From Brachycybe producta (taxonomy: Eukaryota > Arthropoda > Diplopoda > Playtdesmida > Andrognathidae): 64,000 bases of DNA. The notes under the pieces are model-generated. The model worked only from the letters and a program-made list of their open reading frames with translations, was not told where the DNA came from and searched no databases. The position numbers and the translations under genes are program-made. Positions 30,534-41,112 of the stretch are shown in pieces (position 1 is the first letter of the stretch; every line of letters begins with the position of its first letter). The stretch covers positions 1 to 64,000 of the forward strand of contig JAUPFP010000109.1 in assembly GCA_036925085.1 (NCBI GenBank), written 5' to 3'.

Positions 30534-33420
30534 GATTTTGAAGTTGAAGTTGAAGTTGAAGTTGAAGTTGAAGTTGAAGTTGAAGTTGAAGTTGAAGTTG
30601 AAGTTGAAGTTAAAGTTGAAGTTGAAGTTAAAGTGAAAATGAAGTTGAAGTTGAAGTTGAAGTTGAAGTTGAAGTTGAAGTTAAAGTCGAAATGGAAGTG
30701 GAAGTTGAAGTAAAAGTGGTAGTTGAAGTTGAAGTTGAAGTTAATGTCAAAGTTAAAGTTAAAGTTAAGTTGAAGTTGAAGTTGAAGTTGAAGTTGAAGT
30801 TAAAGTTGAAGTTGAAGATAATGTCGAAGTTAAAGTTACGTTGAAGTTGAAGTTGAAGTTGAAGTTGAAGTTAATGTTGAAGTTAATGTTGAAGTTGAAG
30901 TTAAAGTAAAAGCTGAAGTTGAAGTTAAAGTTAAAGTTGAAGTTGAAGTTAAAGTTGAAGTTAAAATTAATGTTGAAGTTGAAGTTGAAGTAAAAGTTGA
31001 AGTTAAAGTTAATGTTAAAGGTAAAGGCTAAATATAAGTTGATGTTGATGATGGAGTTGAAGTTGAAGTTAAAGTTAAAGTTGAAGTTGAAGTTAATGTT
31101 GAAGTTGAAGTTGAAGTTCAAGTTCAAGTTCAAGTCGAAGTCGATGTTGAAGTGGAAGTTGAACTTGAAGTTGAAGTTAAAGTTGAAGTTAAAGTTATTG
31201 TTGAAGTTGAAGTTAAAGTAAAAGTTGAAGTTATAGTTGAAGTTGAATTTGAAGTTGACGTTGAAGTTGAAGTTGAAGTTGAAGTTGAAGTTAAAGTGAA
31301 AGTTAAGTTGAAGTTGAAGTTGAAGTCAAGTTAAAGTCAAGTTGAAGTTGAAGTTGAAGTCAAGTTGAAATTAAAGTTGAAGTTAAAGTTGAAGTTGAAG
31401 TTAATGTTGAAGTTGAAGTTAAAGTTAAAATTAAAGGTGAAGTTGAAGTTGAAGTTGAAGTTGAAGTTGAAGATTAAGTTGTAGTTGAAGTTGAAGTTAA
31501 AGTTGAAGTTAAAGTTAAAGGTAAAGTTGAAATTGAAGTTGATGTTGAAGATGGAGTTGAAGTTGAATTTAAAGTTAAAGTTGAAGTTGAAGTTAATGTT
31601 GAAGTTGGAGTTGAAGTTGAAGTTGAAGTTGAAGTTGAAGTTGAAGTTGAAGTTGAAGTTGAAGTCGAAGTCGATGTTGAAGTGGAAGTTGAACTTGAAG
31701 TTGAAGTTAAAGTTGAAGTTAAAGTTAATGTTGAAGTTGAAGTTAAAGTAAAAGTTGAAGTTGAAGTTGAAGTTGAAGTTGAATTTGAAGTTGACGTTGA
31801 AGTTGAAGTTGAAGTTGAAGTTAAAGTGAAAGTTAAGTTGAAGTTGAAATTGAAGTCAAGTTGAAGTCAAGTTGAAGTTGAAGTTGAAGTTGAAGTTGAA
31901 GTTGAAGTTGAAGTTGAATTTGATTTTGAAGTTGAAGTTGAAGTTGAAGTTCAAGTTGAAGTTGAAGTTGAAGTTGAAATTGAAGTTGAAGTTGATGTTG
32001 AAGTTAAAGTTGAAGTCGAAGTCGATGTTGAAGTGGGAGTTGAACTTGAAGTTGAAGTTAAAGTTGAAGTTAAAGTTAATGTTGAAGTTGAAGTTGAAGT
32101 TAAAGTAAAAGTTGAAGTTGAAGTTGAAGTTGAAGTTGAATTTGAATTTGAAGTTAATGTTGAAGTTGAAGTTGAAGTTGAAGTTAAAGTGAAAGTTAAG
32201 TTGAAGTTGAAGTTGAAGTCAAGTTGAAGTCAAGTTGAAGTTGAAGTTGAAGTTGAAGTTGAAGTTGAAGTTGAAGTTGAAGTTGATTTTGAAGTTGAAG
32301 TTGAAGTTGAAGTTGAAGTTGAAGTTGAAGTTGAAGTTGAAGTTGAAGTTGAAGTTGAAGTTGAAGTTGAAGTTAAAGTTGAAGTTGAAGTTAAAGTGAA
32401 AATGAAGTTGAAGTTGAAGTTGAAGTTGAAGTTGAAGTTGAAGTTAAAGTTGAAGTTGAAGTTAATGTCAAAGTTAAAGTTAAGTTGAAGTTGAAGTTGA
32501 AGTTAATGTCAAAGTTAAAGTTAAAGTTAAGTTGAAGTTGAAGTTGAAAGTGAAGTTGAAGTTGAAGTTGAAGTCAAGTTGAAGTTGAAGTTGAAGTTGA
32601 AGTTGAAGTTGAAGTCGAAATGGAAGTGGAAGTTGAAGTAGAAGTGGTAGTTGAAGTTGAAGTTGAAGTTAAAGTTGAAATTAAAGTTAAGGTTAAAGTG
32701 GAATTTGAATTTGAAGTTGAAGTTGAATTTGAAGTTGTAGTTGAATTTGAAGTTGAAGTTTTACTTAAAGTTGAAGTTAATGTTGAAGTTAATGTTGAAG
32801 TTGAAATTGAAGTTAAAATTAAAGTTAAAGGTGAAGATGATGTTGAAGTTGAAGTTAAAGTTGAAATTGAAGATAATGTCGAAGTTAAAGTTAAGTTGAA
32901 GTTGAAGTTGAAAGTGAAGTTGAAGTTGAAGTTGAAGTTGAAGTTGAAGTTCAAGTTGAAGTTCAAGTTGAAGTTGAAGTTGAAGTTGAAGTTGAAGTTG
33001 AAGTTGAAGTTGAAATTGAAGTTGAAGTTGATGTTGAAGTTAAAGTTGAAGTCGAAGTCGATGTTGAAGTGGAAGTTGAACTTGAAGTTGAAGTTAAAGT
33101 TGAAGTTAAAGTTAATGTTGAAGTTGAAGTTAAAGTAAAAGTTGAAGTTGAAGTTGAAGTTGAAGTTGAAATTGAAGTTGATGTTGAAGTTGAAGTTGAA
33201 GTTGAAGTTAAAGTGAAAGTTAAGTTGAAGTTGAAGTTGAAGTCAAGTTGAAGTCAAGTTGAAGTTGAAGTTGAAGTTGAAGTTGAAGTTGAAGTTGAAG
33301 TTGAAGTTGATTTTGAAGTTGAAGTTGAAGTTGAAGTTGAAGTTGAAGTTGAAGTTGAAGTTGAAGTTGAAGTTGAAGTTAAAGTTGAAGTTGAAGTTAA
33401 AGTGAAAATGAAGTTCAAGT
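30534..33420 (+). repeat. U unit copy 4, also the start of superblock S2
   Basis: This is a complete U unit with no single-base indel that I can see. It carries GTGGGAG (about 32034) and the closing GTGAAAATGAAGTTCAAG (about 33405), as in U1 and U3 but not U0. It then runs into sequence homologous to what follows U0, so it belongs both to the U series and to superblock S2. Confidence 0.88.
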
Positions 33421-36400
33421 TGAAGTTAAAGTTGAAGTTGAAGTTAATGTCAAAGTTAAAGTTAAGTTGAAGTTGAAGTTGAAGTTAATGTCAAAGTTAA
33501 AGTTAAAGTTAAGTTGAAGTTGAAGTTGAAAGTGAAGTTGAAGTTGAAGTTGAAGTCAAGTTGAAGTTGAAGTTGAAGTTGAAGTTGAAGTTGAAGTTGA
33601 AGTTGAAGTCGAAATGGAAGTGGAAGTTGAAGTAGAAGTGGTAGTTGAAGTTGAAGTTGAAGTTAAAGTTGAAATTAAAGTTAAGGTTAAAGTGGAATTT
33701 GAATTTGAAGTTGAAGTTGAATTTGAAGTTGTAGTTGAATTTGAAGTTGAAGTTTTAGTTAAAGTTGAAGTTAATGTTGACGTTGAAGTTAAAGTAAAAG
33801 CTGAAGTTGAAGTTGAAGTTAAAGTTGAAGTTGAAGTTAAAGTTGAAGTTAAAATTAATGTTGAAGTTGAAGTTAAAGCAAAAGTTAAGTTGAAGTTAAA
33901 ATTGAAGTCAAGTTGAAGTTGAAGTTGAAGTTCAAGTTGAAGTTCAAGTTGAATTTCAAGTTGAAGTTCAAGTTGAAGTTGATGTTGAAATTGAAATTGA
34001 AGTTGAAGTTGAAGTTGAAGTTAAAGTTGAAGTCGAAGTCGATGTTGAAGTGGAAGTTGAACTTGAAGTTGAAGTTAAAGTAAAAGTTGAAGTTGAAGTT
34101 GAAGTTGAATTTGAAGTTGACGTTGAAGTTGAAGTTAAAGTGAAAGTTAAGTTGAAGTTGAAGTTGAAGTCAAGTTGAAGTCAAGTTGAAGTTGAAGTTG
34201 AAGTTGAAGTTGAAGTTGAAGTGGAAGTTAATTTTGAAGTTGAAGTTGAAGTTGAAGTTGAAGTTGAAGTTGATGTTGATGATGGAGTTGAAGTTGAAGT
34301 TAAAGTTAAAGTTGAAGTTGAAGTTAATGTTGAAGTTGAAGTTGAAGTTCAAGTTCAAGTTCAAGTCGAAGTCGATGTTGAAGTGGAAGTCGAACTTGAA
34401 GTTGAAGTTAAAGTTGAAGTTAAAGTTATTGTTGAAGTTGAAGTTAAAGTAAAAGTTGAAGTTATAGTTGAAGTTGAATTTGAAGTTGACGTTGAAGTTG
34501 AAGTTGAAGTTGAAGTTGAAATTAAAGTGAAAGTTAAGTTGAAGTTGAAGTTGAAGTCAAGTTGAAGTCAAGTTGAAGTTGAAGTTGAAGTTGAAGTCAA
34601 GTTGAAATTAAAGTTGAAGTTAAAGTTGAAGTTGAAGTTAATGTTGAAGTTGAAGTTAAAGTTAAAATTAAAGGTGAAGTTGAAGTTGAAGTTGAAGTTG
34701 AAGTTGAAGATTAAGTTGTAGTTGGAGTTGAAGTTAAAGTTGAAGTTAAAGTTAAAGGTAAAGTTGAAATTGAAGTTGATGTTGAAGATGGAGTTGAAGT
34801 TGAAGTTAAAGTTAAAGTTGAAGTTGAAGTTAATGTTGAAGTTGGAGTTGAAGTTGAAGTTAATGATAAATTGAAATTAACATTGAAGTTGAAGTTGAAG
34901 TTGAAGTTGAAGTTGAAGTTGAAGTCGAAGTCGATGTTGAAGTGGAAGTTGAACTTGAAGTTGAAGTTAAAGTTGAAGTTAAAGTTAATGTTGAAGTTGA
35001 AGTTAAAGTAAAAGTTGAAGTTGAAGTTGAAGTTGAAGTTGAATTTGAAGTTGACGTTGAAGTTGAAGTTGAAGTTAAAGTGAAAGTTAAGTTGAAGTTG
35101 AAGTTGAAGTCAAGTTGAAGTCAAGTTGAAGTTGAAGTTGAAGTTGAAGTTGAAGTTGAAGTTGAAGTTGAATTTGATTTTGAAGTTGAAGTTGAAGTTG
35201 AAGTTCAAGTTGAAGTTGAAGTTGAAGTTGAAATTGAAGTTGAAGTTGAAGTTAAAGTTGAAGTTAAAGGTAATGTTGAAGTTGAAGTTAAAGTAAAAGT
35301 TGAAGTTGAAGTTGAAGTTGAAGTTGAAGTTGAATTTGAAGTTAATGTTGAAGTTGAAGTTGAAGTTGAAGTTAAAGTGAAAGTTAAGTTGAAGTTGAAG
35401 TTGAAGTCAAGTTGAAGTCGAAGTTGAAGTCAAGTTGAAGTCAAGTTGAAGTTGAAGTTGAAGTTGAAGTTGAAGTTGAAGTTGAAGTTGAAGTTGATTT
35501 TGAAGTTGAAGTTGAAGTTGAAGTTGAAGTTGAAGTTGAAGTTGAAGTTGAAGTTGAAGTTGAAGTTGAAGTTGAAGTTGAAGTTGAAGTTAAAGTTGAA
35601 GTTGAAGTTAAAGTGAAAATGAAGTTGAAGTTGAAGTTGAAGTTGAAGTTGAAGTTAAAGTTGAAGTTGAAGTTAATGTCAAAGTTAAAGTTAAGTTGAA
35701 GTTGAAGTTGAAGTTAATGTCAATGTCAAAGTTAAAGTTAAAGTTAAGTTGAAGTTGAAGTTGAAGTTGAAGTCAAGTTGAAGTTGAAGTTGAAGTTGAA
35801 GTTGAAGTTGAAGTCGAAATGGAAGTGGAAGTTGAAGTAGAAGTGGTAGTTGAAGTTGAAGTTGAAGTTAAAGTTGAAATTAAAGTTAAGGTTAAAGTGG
35901 AATTTGAATTTGAAGTTGAAGTTGAATTTGAAGTTGTAGTTGAATTTGAAGTTGAAGTTTTACTTAAAGTTGAAGTTAATGTTGAAGTTAATGTTGAAGT
36001 TGAAATTGAAGTTAAAATTAAAGTTAAAGGTGAAGTTGATGTTGAAGTTGAAGTTAAAGTTGAAATTGAAGATAATGTCGAAGTTAAAGTTAAGTTGAAG
36101 TTGAAGTTGAAAGTGAAGTTGAAGTTGAAGTTGAAGTTGAAGTTGAAGTTCAAGTTGAAGTTGAAGTTGAAGTTGAAGTTGAAGTTGAAATTGAAGTTGA
36201 AGTTGATGTTGAAGTTAAAGTTGAAGTCGAAGTCGATGTTGAAGTGGAAGTTGAACTTGAAGTTGAAGTTAAAGTTGAAGTTAAAGTTAATGTTGAAGTT
36301 GAAGTTAAAGTAAAAGTTGAAGTGGAAGTTGAAGTTGAAGTTGAAGTTGAAATTGAAGTTGATGTTGAAGTTGAAGTTGAAGTTGAAGTTAAAGTGAAAG

Positions 36401-39400
36401 TTAAGTTGAAGTTGAAGTTGAAGTCAAGTTGAAGTCAAGTTGAAGTTGAAGTTGAAGTTGAAGTTGAAGTTGAAGTTGAAGTTGAAGTTGATTTTGAAGT
36501 TGAAGTTGAAGTTGAAGTTGAAGTTGAAGTTGAAGTTGAAGTTGAAGTTGAAGTTGAAGTTAAAGTTGAAGTTGAAGTTAAAGTGAAAATGAAGTTGAAG
36601 TTGAAGTTGAAGTTGAAGTTGAAGTTAAAGTCGAAATGGAAGTGGAAGTTGAAGTAAAAGTGGTAGTTGAAGTTGAATTTGAAGTTAATGTCAAAGTTAA
36701 AGTTAAAGTTAAGTTGAAGTTGAAGTTGAAAGTGAAGTTGAAGTTGAAGTTGAAGTCAAGTTGAAGTTGAAGTTGAAGTTGAAGCTGAAGTCGAAATGGA
36801 AGTGGAAGTTGAAGTAAAAGTGGTAGTTGAAGTTGAAGTTGAAGTTAAAGTTGAAATTAAAGTTAAGGTTAAAGTGGAATTTGAATTTGAAGTTGAAGTT
36901 GAATTTGAAGTTGTAGTTGAATTTGAAGTTGAAGTTTTAGTTAAAGTTGAAGTTAATGTTGACATTGAAGTTAAAGTAAAAGCTGAAGTTGAAGTTGAAG
37001 TTAAAGTTGAAGTTGAAGTTAAAGTTGAAGTTAAAATTAATGTTGAAGTTGAAGTTAAAGCAAAAGTTAAGTTGAAGTTAAAATTGAAGTCAAGTTGAAG
37101 TTGAAGTTGAAGTTCAAGTTGAAGTTCAAGTTGAATTTCAAGTTGAAGTTCAAGTTGAAATTGAAGATAATGTCGAAGTTAAAGTTAAGTTGAAGTTGAA
37201 GTTGAAAGTGAAGTTGAAGTTGAAGTTGAAGTTGAAGTTGAAGTTCAAGTTGAAGTTCAAGTTGAAGTTGAAGTTGAAGTTGAAGTTGAAGTTGAAGTTG
37301 AAATTGAAGTTGAAGTTGATGTTGAAGTTAAAGTTGAAGTCGAAGTCGATGTTGAAGTGGAAGTTGAACTTGAAGTTGAAGTTAAAGTTGAAGTTAAAGT
37401 TAATGTTGAAGTTGAAGTTAAAGTAAAAGTTGAAGTTGAAGTTGAAGTTGAAGTTGAAGTTGAAATTGAAGTTGATGTTGAAGTTGAAGTTGAAGTTGAA
37501 GTTAAAGTGAAAGTTAAGTTGAAGTTGAAGTTGAAGTCAAGTTGAAGTCAAGTTGAAGTTGAAGTTGAAGTTGAAGTTGAAGTTGAAGTTGAAGTTGATT
37601 TTGAAGTTGAAGTTGAAGTTGAAGTTGAAGTTGAAGTTGAAGTTGAAGTTGAAGTTGAAGTTAAAGTTGAAGTTGAAGTTAAAGTGAAAATGAAGTTGAA
37701 GTTGAAGTTGAAGTTGAAGTTGAAGTTGAAGTTAAAGTTGAAGTTGAAGTTAATGTCAAAGTTAAAGTTAAGTTGAAGTTGAAGTTGAAGTTAATGTCAA
37801 AGTTAAAGTTAAAGTTAAGTTGAAGTTGAAGTTGAAAGTGAAGTTGAAGTTGAAGTTGAAGTCAAGTTGAAGTTGAAGTTGAAGTTGAAGTTGAAGTTGA
37901 AGTCGAAATGGAAGTGGAAGTTGAAGTAGAAGTGGTAGTTGAAGTTGAAGTTGAAGTTAAAGTTGAAATTAAAGTTAAGGTTAAAGTGGAATTTGAATTT
38001 GAAGTTGAAGTTGAATTTGAAGTTGTAGTTGAATTTGAAGTTGAAGTTTTAGTTAAAGTTGAAGTTAATGTTGACGTTGAAGTTAAAGTAAAAGCTGAAG
38101 TTGAAGTTGAAGTTAAAGTTGAAGTTGAAGTTAAAGTTGAAGTTAAAATTAATGTTGAAGTTGAAGTTAAAGCAAAAGTTAAGTTGAAGTTAAAATTGAA
38201 GTCAAGTTGAAGTTGAAGTTGAAGTTCAAGTTGAAGTTCAAGTTGAATTTCAAGTTGAAGTTCAAGTTGAAGTTGATGTTGAAGTTGAAATTGAAGTTGA
38301 AGTTGAAGTTGAAGTTAAAGTTGAAGTCGAAGTCGATGTTGAAGTGGAAGTTGAACTTGAAGTTGAAGTTAAAGTTGAAGTTAAAGTTAATGTTGAAGTT
38401 AAAGTTGAAGTTAAAGTTAATGTTGAAGTTGAAGTTAAAGTAAAAGTTGAAGTTGAAGTTGAAGTTGAATTTGAAGTTGACGTTGAAGTTGAAGTTGAAG
38501 TTAAAGTGAAAGTTAAGTTGAAGTTGAAGTTGAAGTCAAGTTGAAGTCAAGTTGAAGTTGAAGTTGAAGTTGAAGTTGAAGTTGAAGTTGAAGTTGAAGT
38601 GGAAGTTGATTTTGAAGTTGAAGTTGAAGTTGAAGTTGAAGTTGAAGTTGAAGTTGATGTTGATGATGGAGTTGAAGTTGAAGTTAAAGTTAAAGTTGAA
38701 GTTGAAGTTAATGTTGAAGTTGAAGTTGAAGTTCAAGTTCAAGTTCAAGTCGAAGTCGATGTTGAAGTGGAAGTCGAACTTGAAGTTGAAGTTAAAGTTG
38801 AAGTTAAAGTTATTGTTGAAGTTGAAGTTAAAGTAAAAGTTGAAGTTATAGTTGAAGTTGAATTTGAAGTTGACGTTGAAGTTGAAGTTGAAGTTGAAGT
38901 GGAAGTTAAAGTGAAAGTTAAGTTGAAGTTGAAGTTGAAGTCAAGTTGAAGTCAAGTTGAAGTTGAAGTTGAAGTTGAAGTTGAAATTAAAGTTGAAGTT
39001 AAAGTTGAAGTTGAAGTTAATGTTGAAGTTGAAGTTAAAGTTAAAATTAAAGGTGAAGTTGAAGTTGAAGTTGAAGTTGAAGTTGAAGATTAAGTTGTAG
39101 TTGAAGTTGAAGTTAAAGTTGAAGTTAAAGTTAAAGGTAAAGTTGAAATTGAAGTTGATGTTGAAGATGGAGTTGAAGTTGAAGTTAAAGTTAAAGTTGA
39201 AGTTGAAGTTAATGTTGAAGTTGGAGTTGAAGTTGAAGTTAATGATAAATTGAAATTAACATTGAAGTTGAAGTTGAAGTTGAAGTTGAAGTTAAAGTTG
39301 AAGTTGAAGTTTAAGTTGAAGTCGAAGTCGATGTTGAAGTGGAAGTTGAACTTGAAGTTGAAGTTAAAGTTGAAGTTAAAGTTAATGTTGAAGTTGAAGT

Positions 39401-41112
39401 TAAAGTAAAAGTTGAAGTTGAAGTTGAAGTTGAAGTTGAATTTGAAGTTGACGTTGAAGTTGAAGTTGAAGTTAAAGTGAAAGTTAAGTTGAAGTTGAAG
39501 TTGAAGTCAAGTTGAAGTCAAGTTGAAGTTGAAGTTGAAGTTGAAGTTGAAGTTGAAGTTGAAGTTGAATTTGATTTTGAAGTTGAAGTTGAAGTTCAAG
39601 TTCAAGTTGAAGTTGAAGTTGAAGTTGAAATTGAAGTTGAAGTTGAAGTTAAAGTTGAAGTTAAAGTTAATGTTGAAGTTGAAGTTAAAGTAAAAGTTGA
39701 AGTTGAAGTTGAAGTTGAAGTTGAAGTTGAATTTGAAGTTAATGTTGAAGTTGAAGTTGAAGTTGAAGTTAAAGTGAAAGTTAAGTTGAAGTTGAAGTTG
39801 AAGTCAAGTTGAAGTCAAGTTGAAGTTGAAGTTGAAGTTGAAGTTGAAGTTGAAGTTGAAGTTGAAGTTGATTTTGAAGTTGAAGTTGAAGTTGAAGTTG
39901 AAGTTGAAGTTGAAGTTGAAGTTGAAGTTGAAGTTGAAGTTGAAGTTGAAGTTGAAGTTGAAGTTAAAGTTGAAGTTGAAGTTAAAGTGAAAATGAAGTT
40001 GAAGTTGAAGTTGAAGTTGAAGTTGAAGTTAAAGTTGAAGTTGAAGTTAATGTCAAAGTTAAAGTTAAGTTGAAGTTGAAGTTAATGTCAATGTCAAAGT
40101 TAAAGTTAAAGTTAAGTTGAAGTTGAAGTTGAAAGTGAAGTTGAAGTTGAAGTTGAAGTCAAGTTGAAGTTGAAGTTGAAGTTGAAGTTGAAGTCGAAAT
40201 GGAAGTGGAAGTTGAAGTAGAAGTGGTAGTTGAAGTTGAAGTTGAAGTTAAAGTTGAAATTAAAGTTAAGGTTAAAGTGGAATTTGAATTTGAAGTTGAA
40301 GTTGAATTTGAAGTTGTAGTTGAATTTGAAGTTGAAGTTTTACTTAAAGTTGAAGTTAATGTTGAAGTTAATGTTGAAGTTGAAATTGAAGTTAAAATTA
40401 AAGTTAAAGGTGAAGTTGATGTTGAAGTTGAAGTTAAAGTTGAAATTGAAGATAATGTCGAAGTTAAAGTTAAGTTGAAGTTGAAGTTGAAAGTGAAGTT
40501 GAAGTTGAAGTTGAAGTTGAAGTTGAAGTTCAAGTTGAAGTTGAAGTTGAAGTTGAAGTTGAAGTTGAAATTGAAGTTGAAGTTGATGTTGAAGTTAAAG
40601 TTGAAGTCGAAGTCGATGTTGAAGTGGAAGTTGAACTTGAAGTTGAAGTTAAAGTTGAAGTTAAAGTTAATGTTGAAGTTGAAGTTAAAGTAAAAGTTAA
40701 AGTTGAAGTTGAAGTTGAAGTTGAAGTTGAAATTGAAGTTGATGTTGAAGTTGAAGTTGAAGTTGAAGTTAAAGTGAAAGTTAAGTTGAAGTTGAAGTTG
40801 AAGTCAAGTTGAAGTCAAGTTGAAGTTGAAGTTGAAGTTGAAGTTGAAGTTGAAGTTGAAGTTGAAGTTGATTTTGAAGTTGAAGTTGAAGTTGAAGTTG
40901 AAGTTGAAGTTGAAGTTGAAGTTGAAGTTGAAGTTGAAGTTGAAGTTAAAGTTGAAGTTGAAGTTAAAGTGAAAATGAAGTTGAAGTTGAAGTTGAAGTT
41001 GAAGTTGAAGTTAAAGTCGAAATGGAAGTGGAAGTTGAAGTAAAAGTGGTAGTTGAAGTTGAAGTTGAAGTTAATGTCAAAGTTAAAGTTAAAGTTAAGT
41101 TGAAGTTGAAGT
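30795..41112 (+). repeat. Superblock S2, about 10.3 kb
   Basis: This is the second copy of the 13165-23628 block, in the same orientation. It differs by a gain of about 126 bp near 33790-34040 (an extra GTAAAAGCTGAAG segment), by the absence of the 275-bp M3 insertion, and by an extra GTCAAG-type junction near 35405-35430. After about 41112 the text switches to GTTGAAAGTGAAG and a further M2, whereas S1 continues into U1. The copy ends are therefore defined by where module order diverges. Confidence 0.84.
31020..31039 (+). repeat. Module M4 landmark, copy in U4/S2
   Basis: GGTAAAGGCTAAATATAAG is identical to the other copies. It lies 2912 bases after the U3 copy and about 17575 after the U0 copy. 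Confidence 0.9.
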
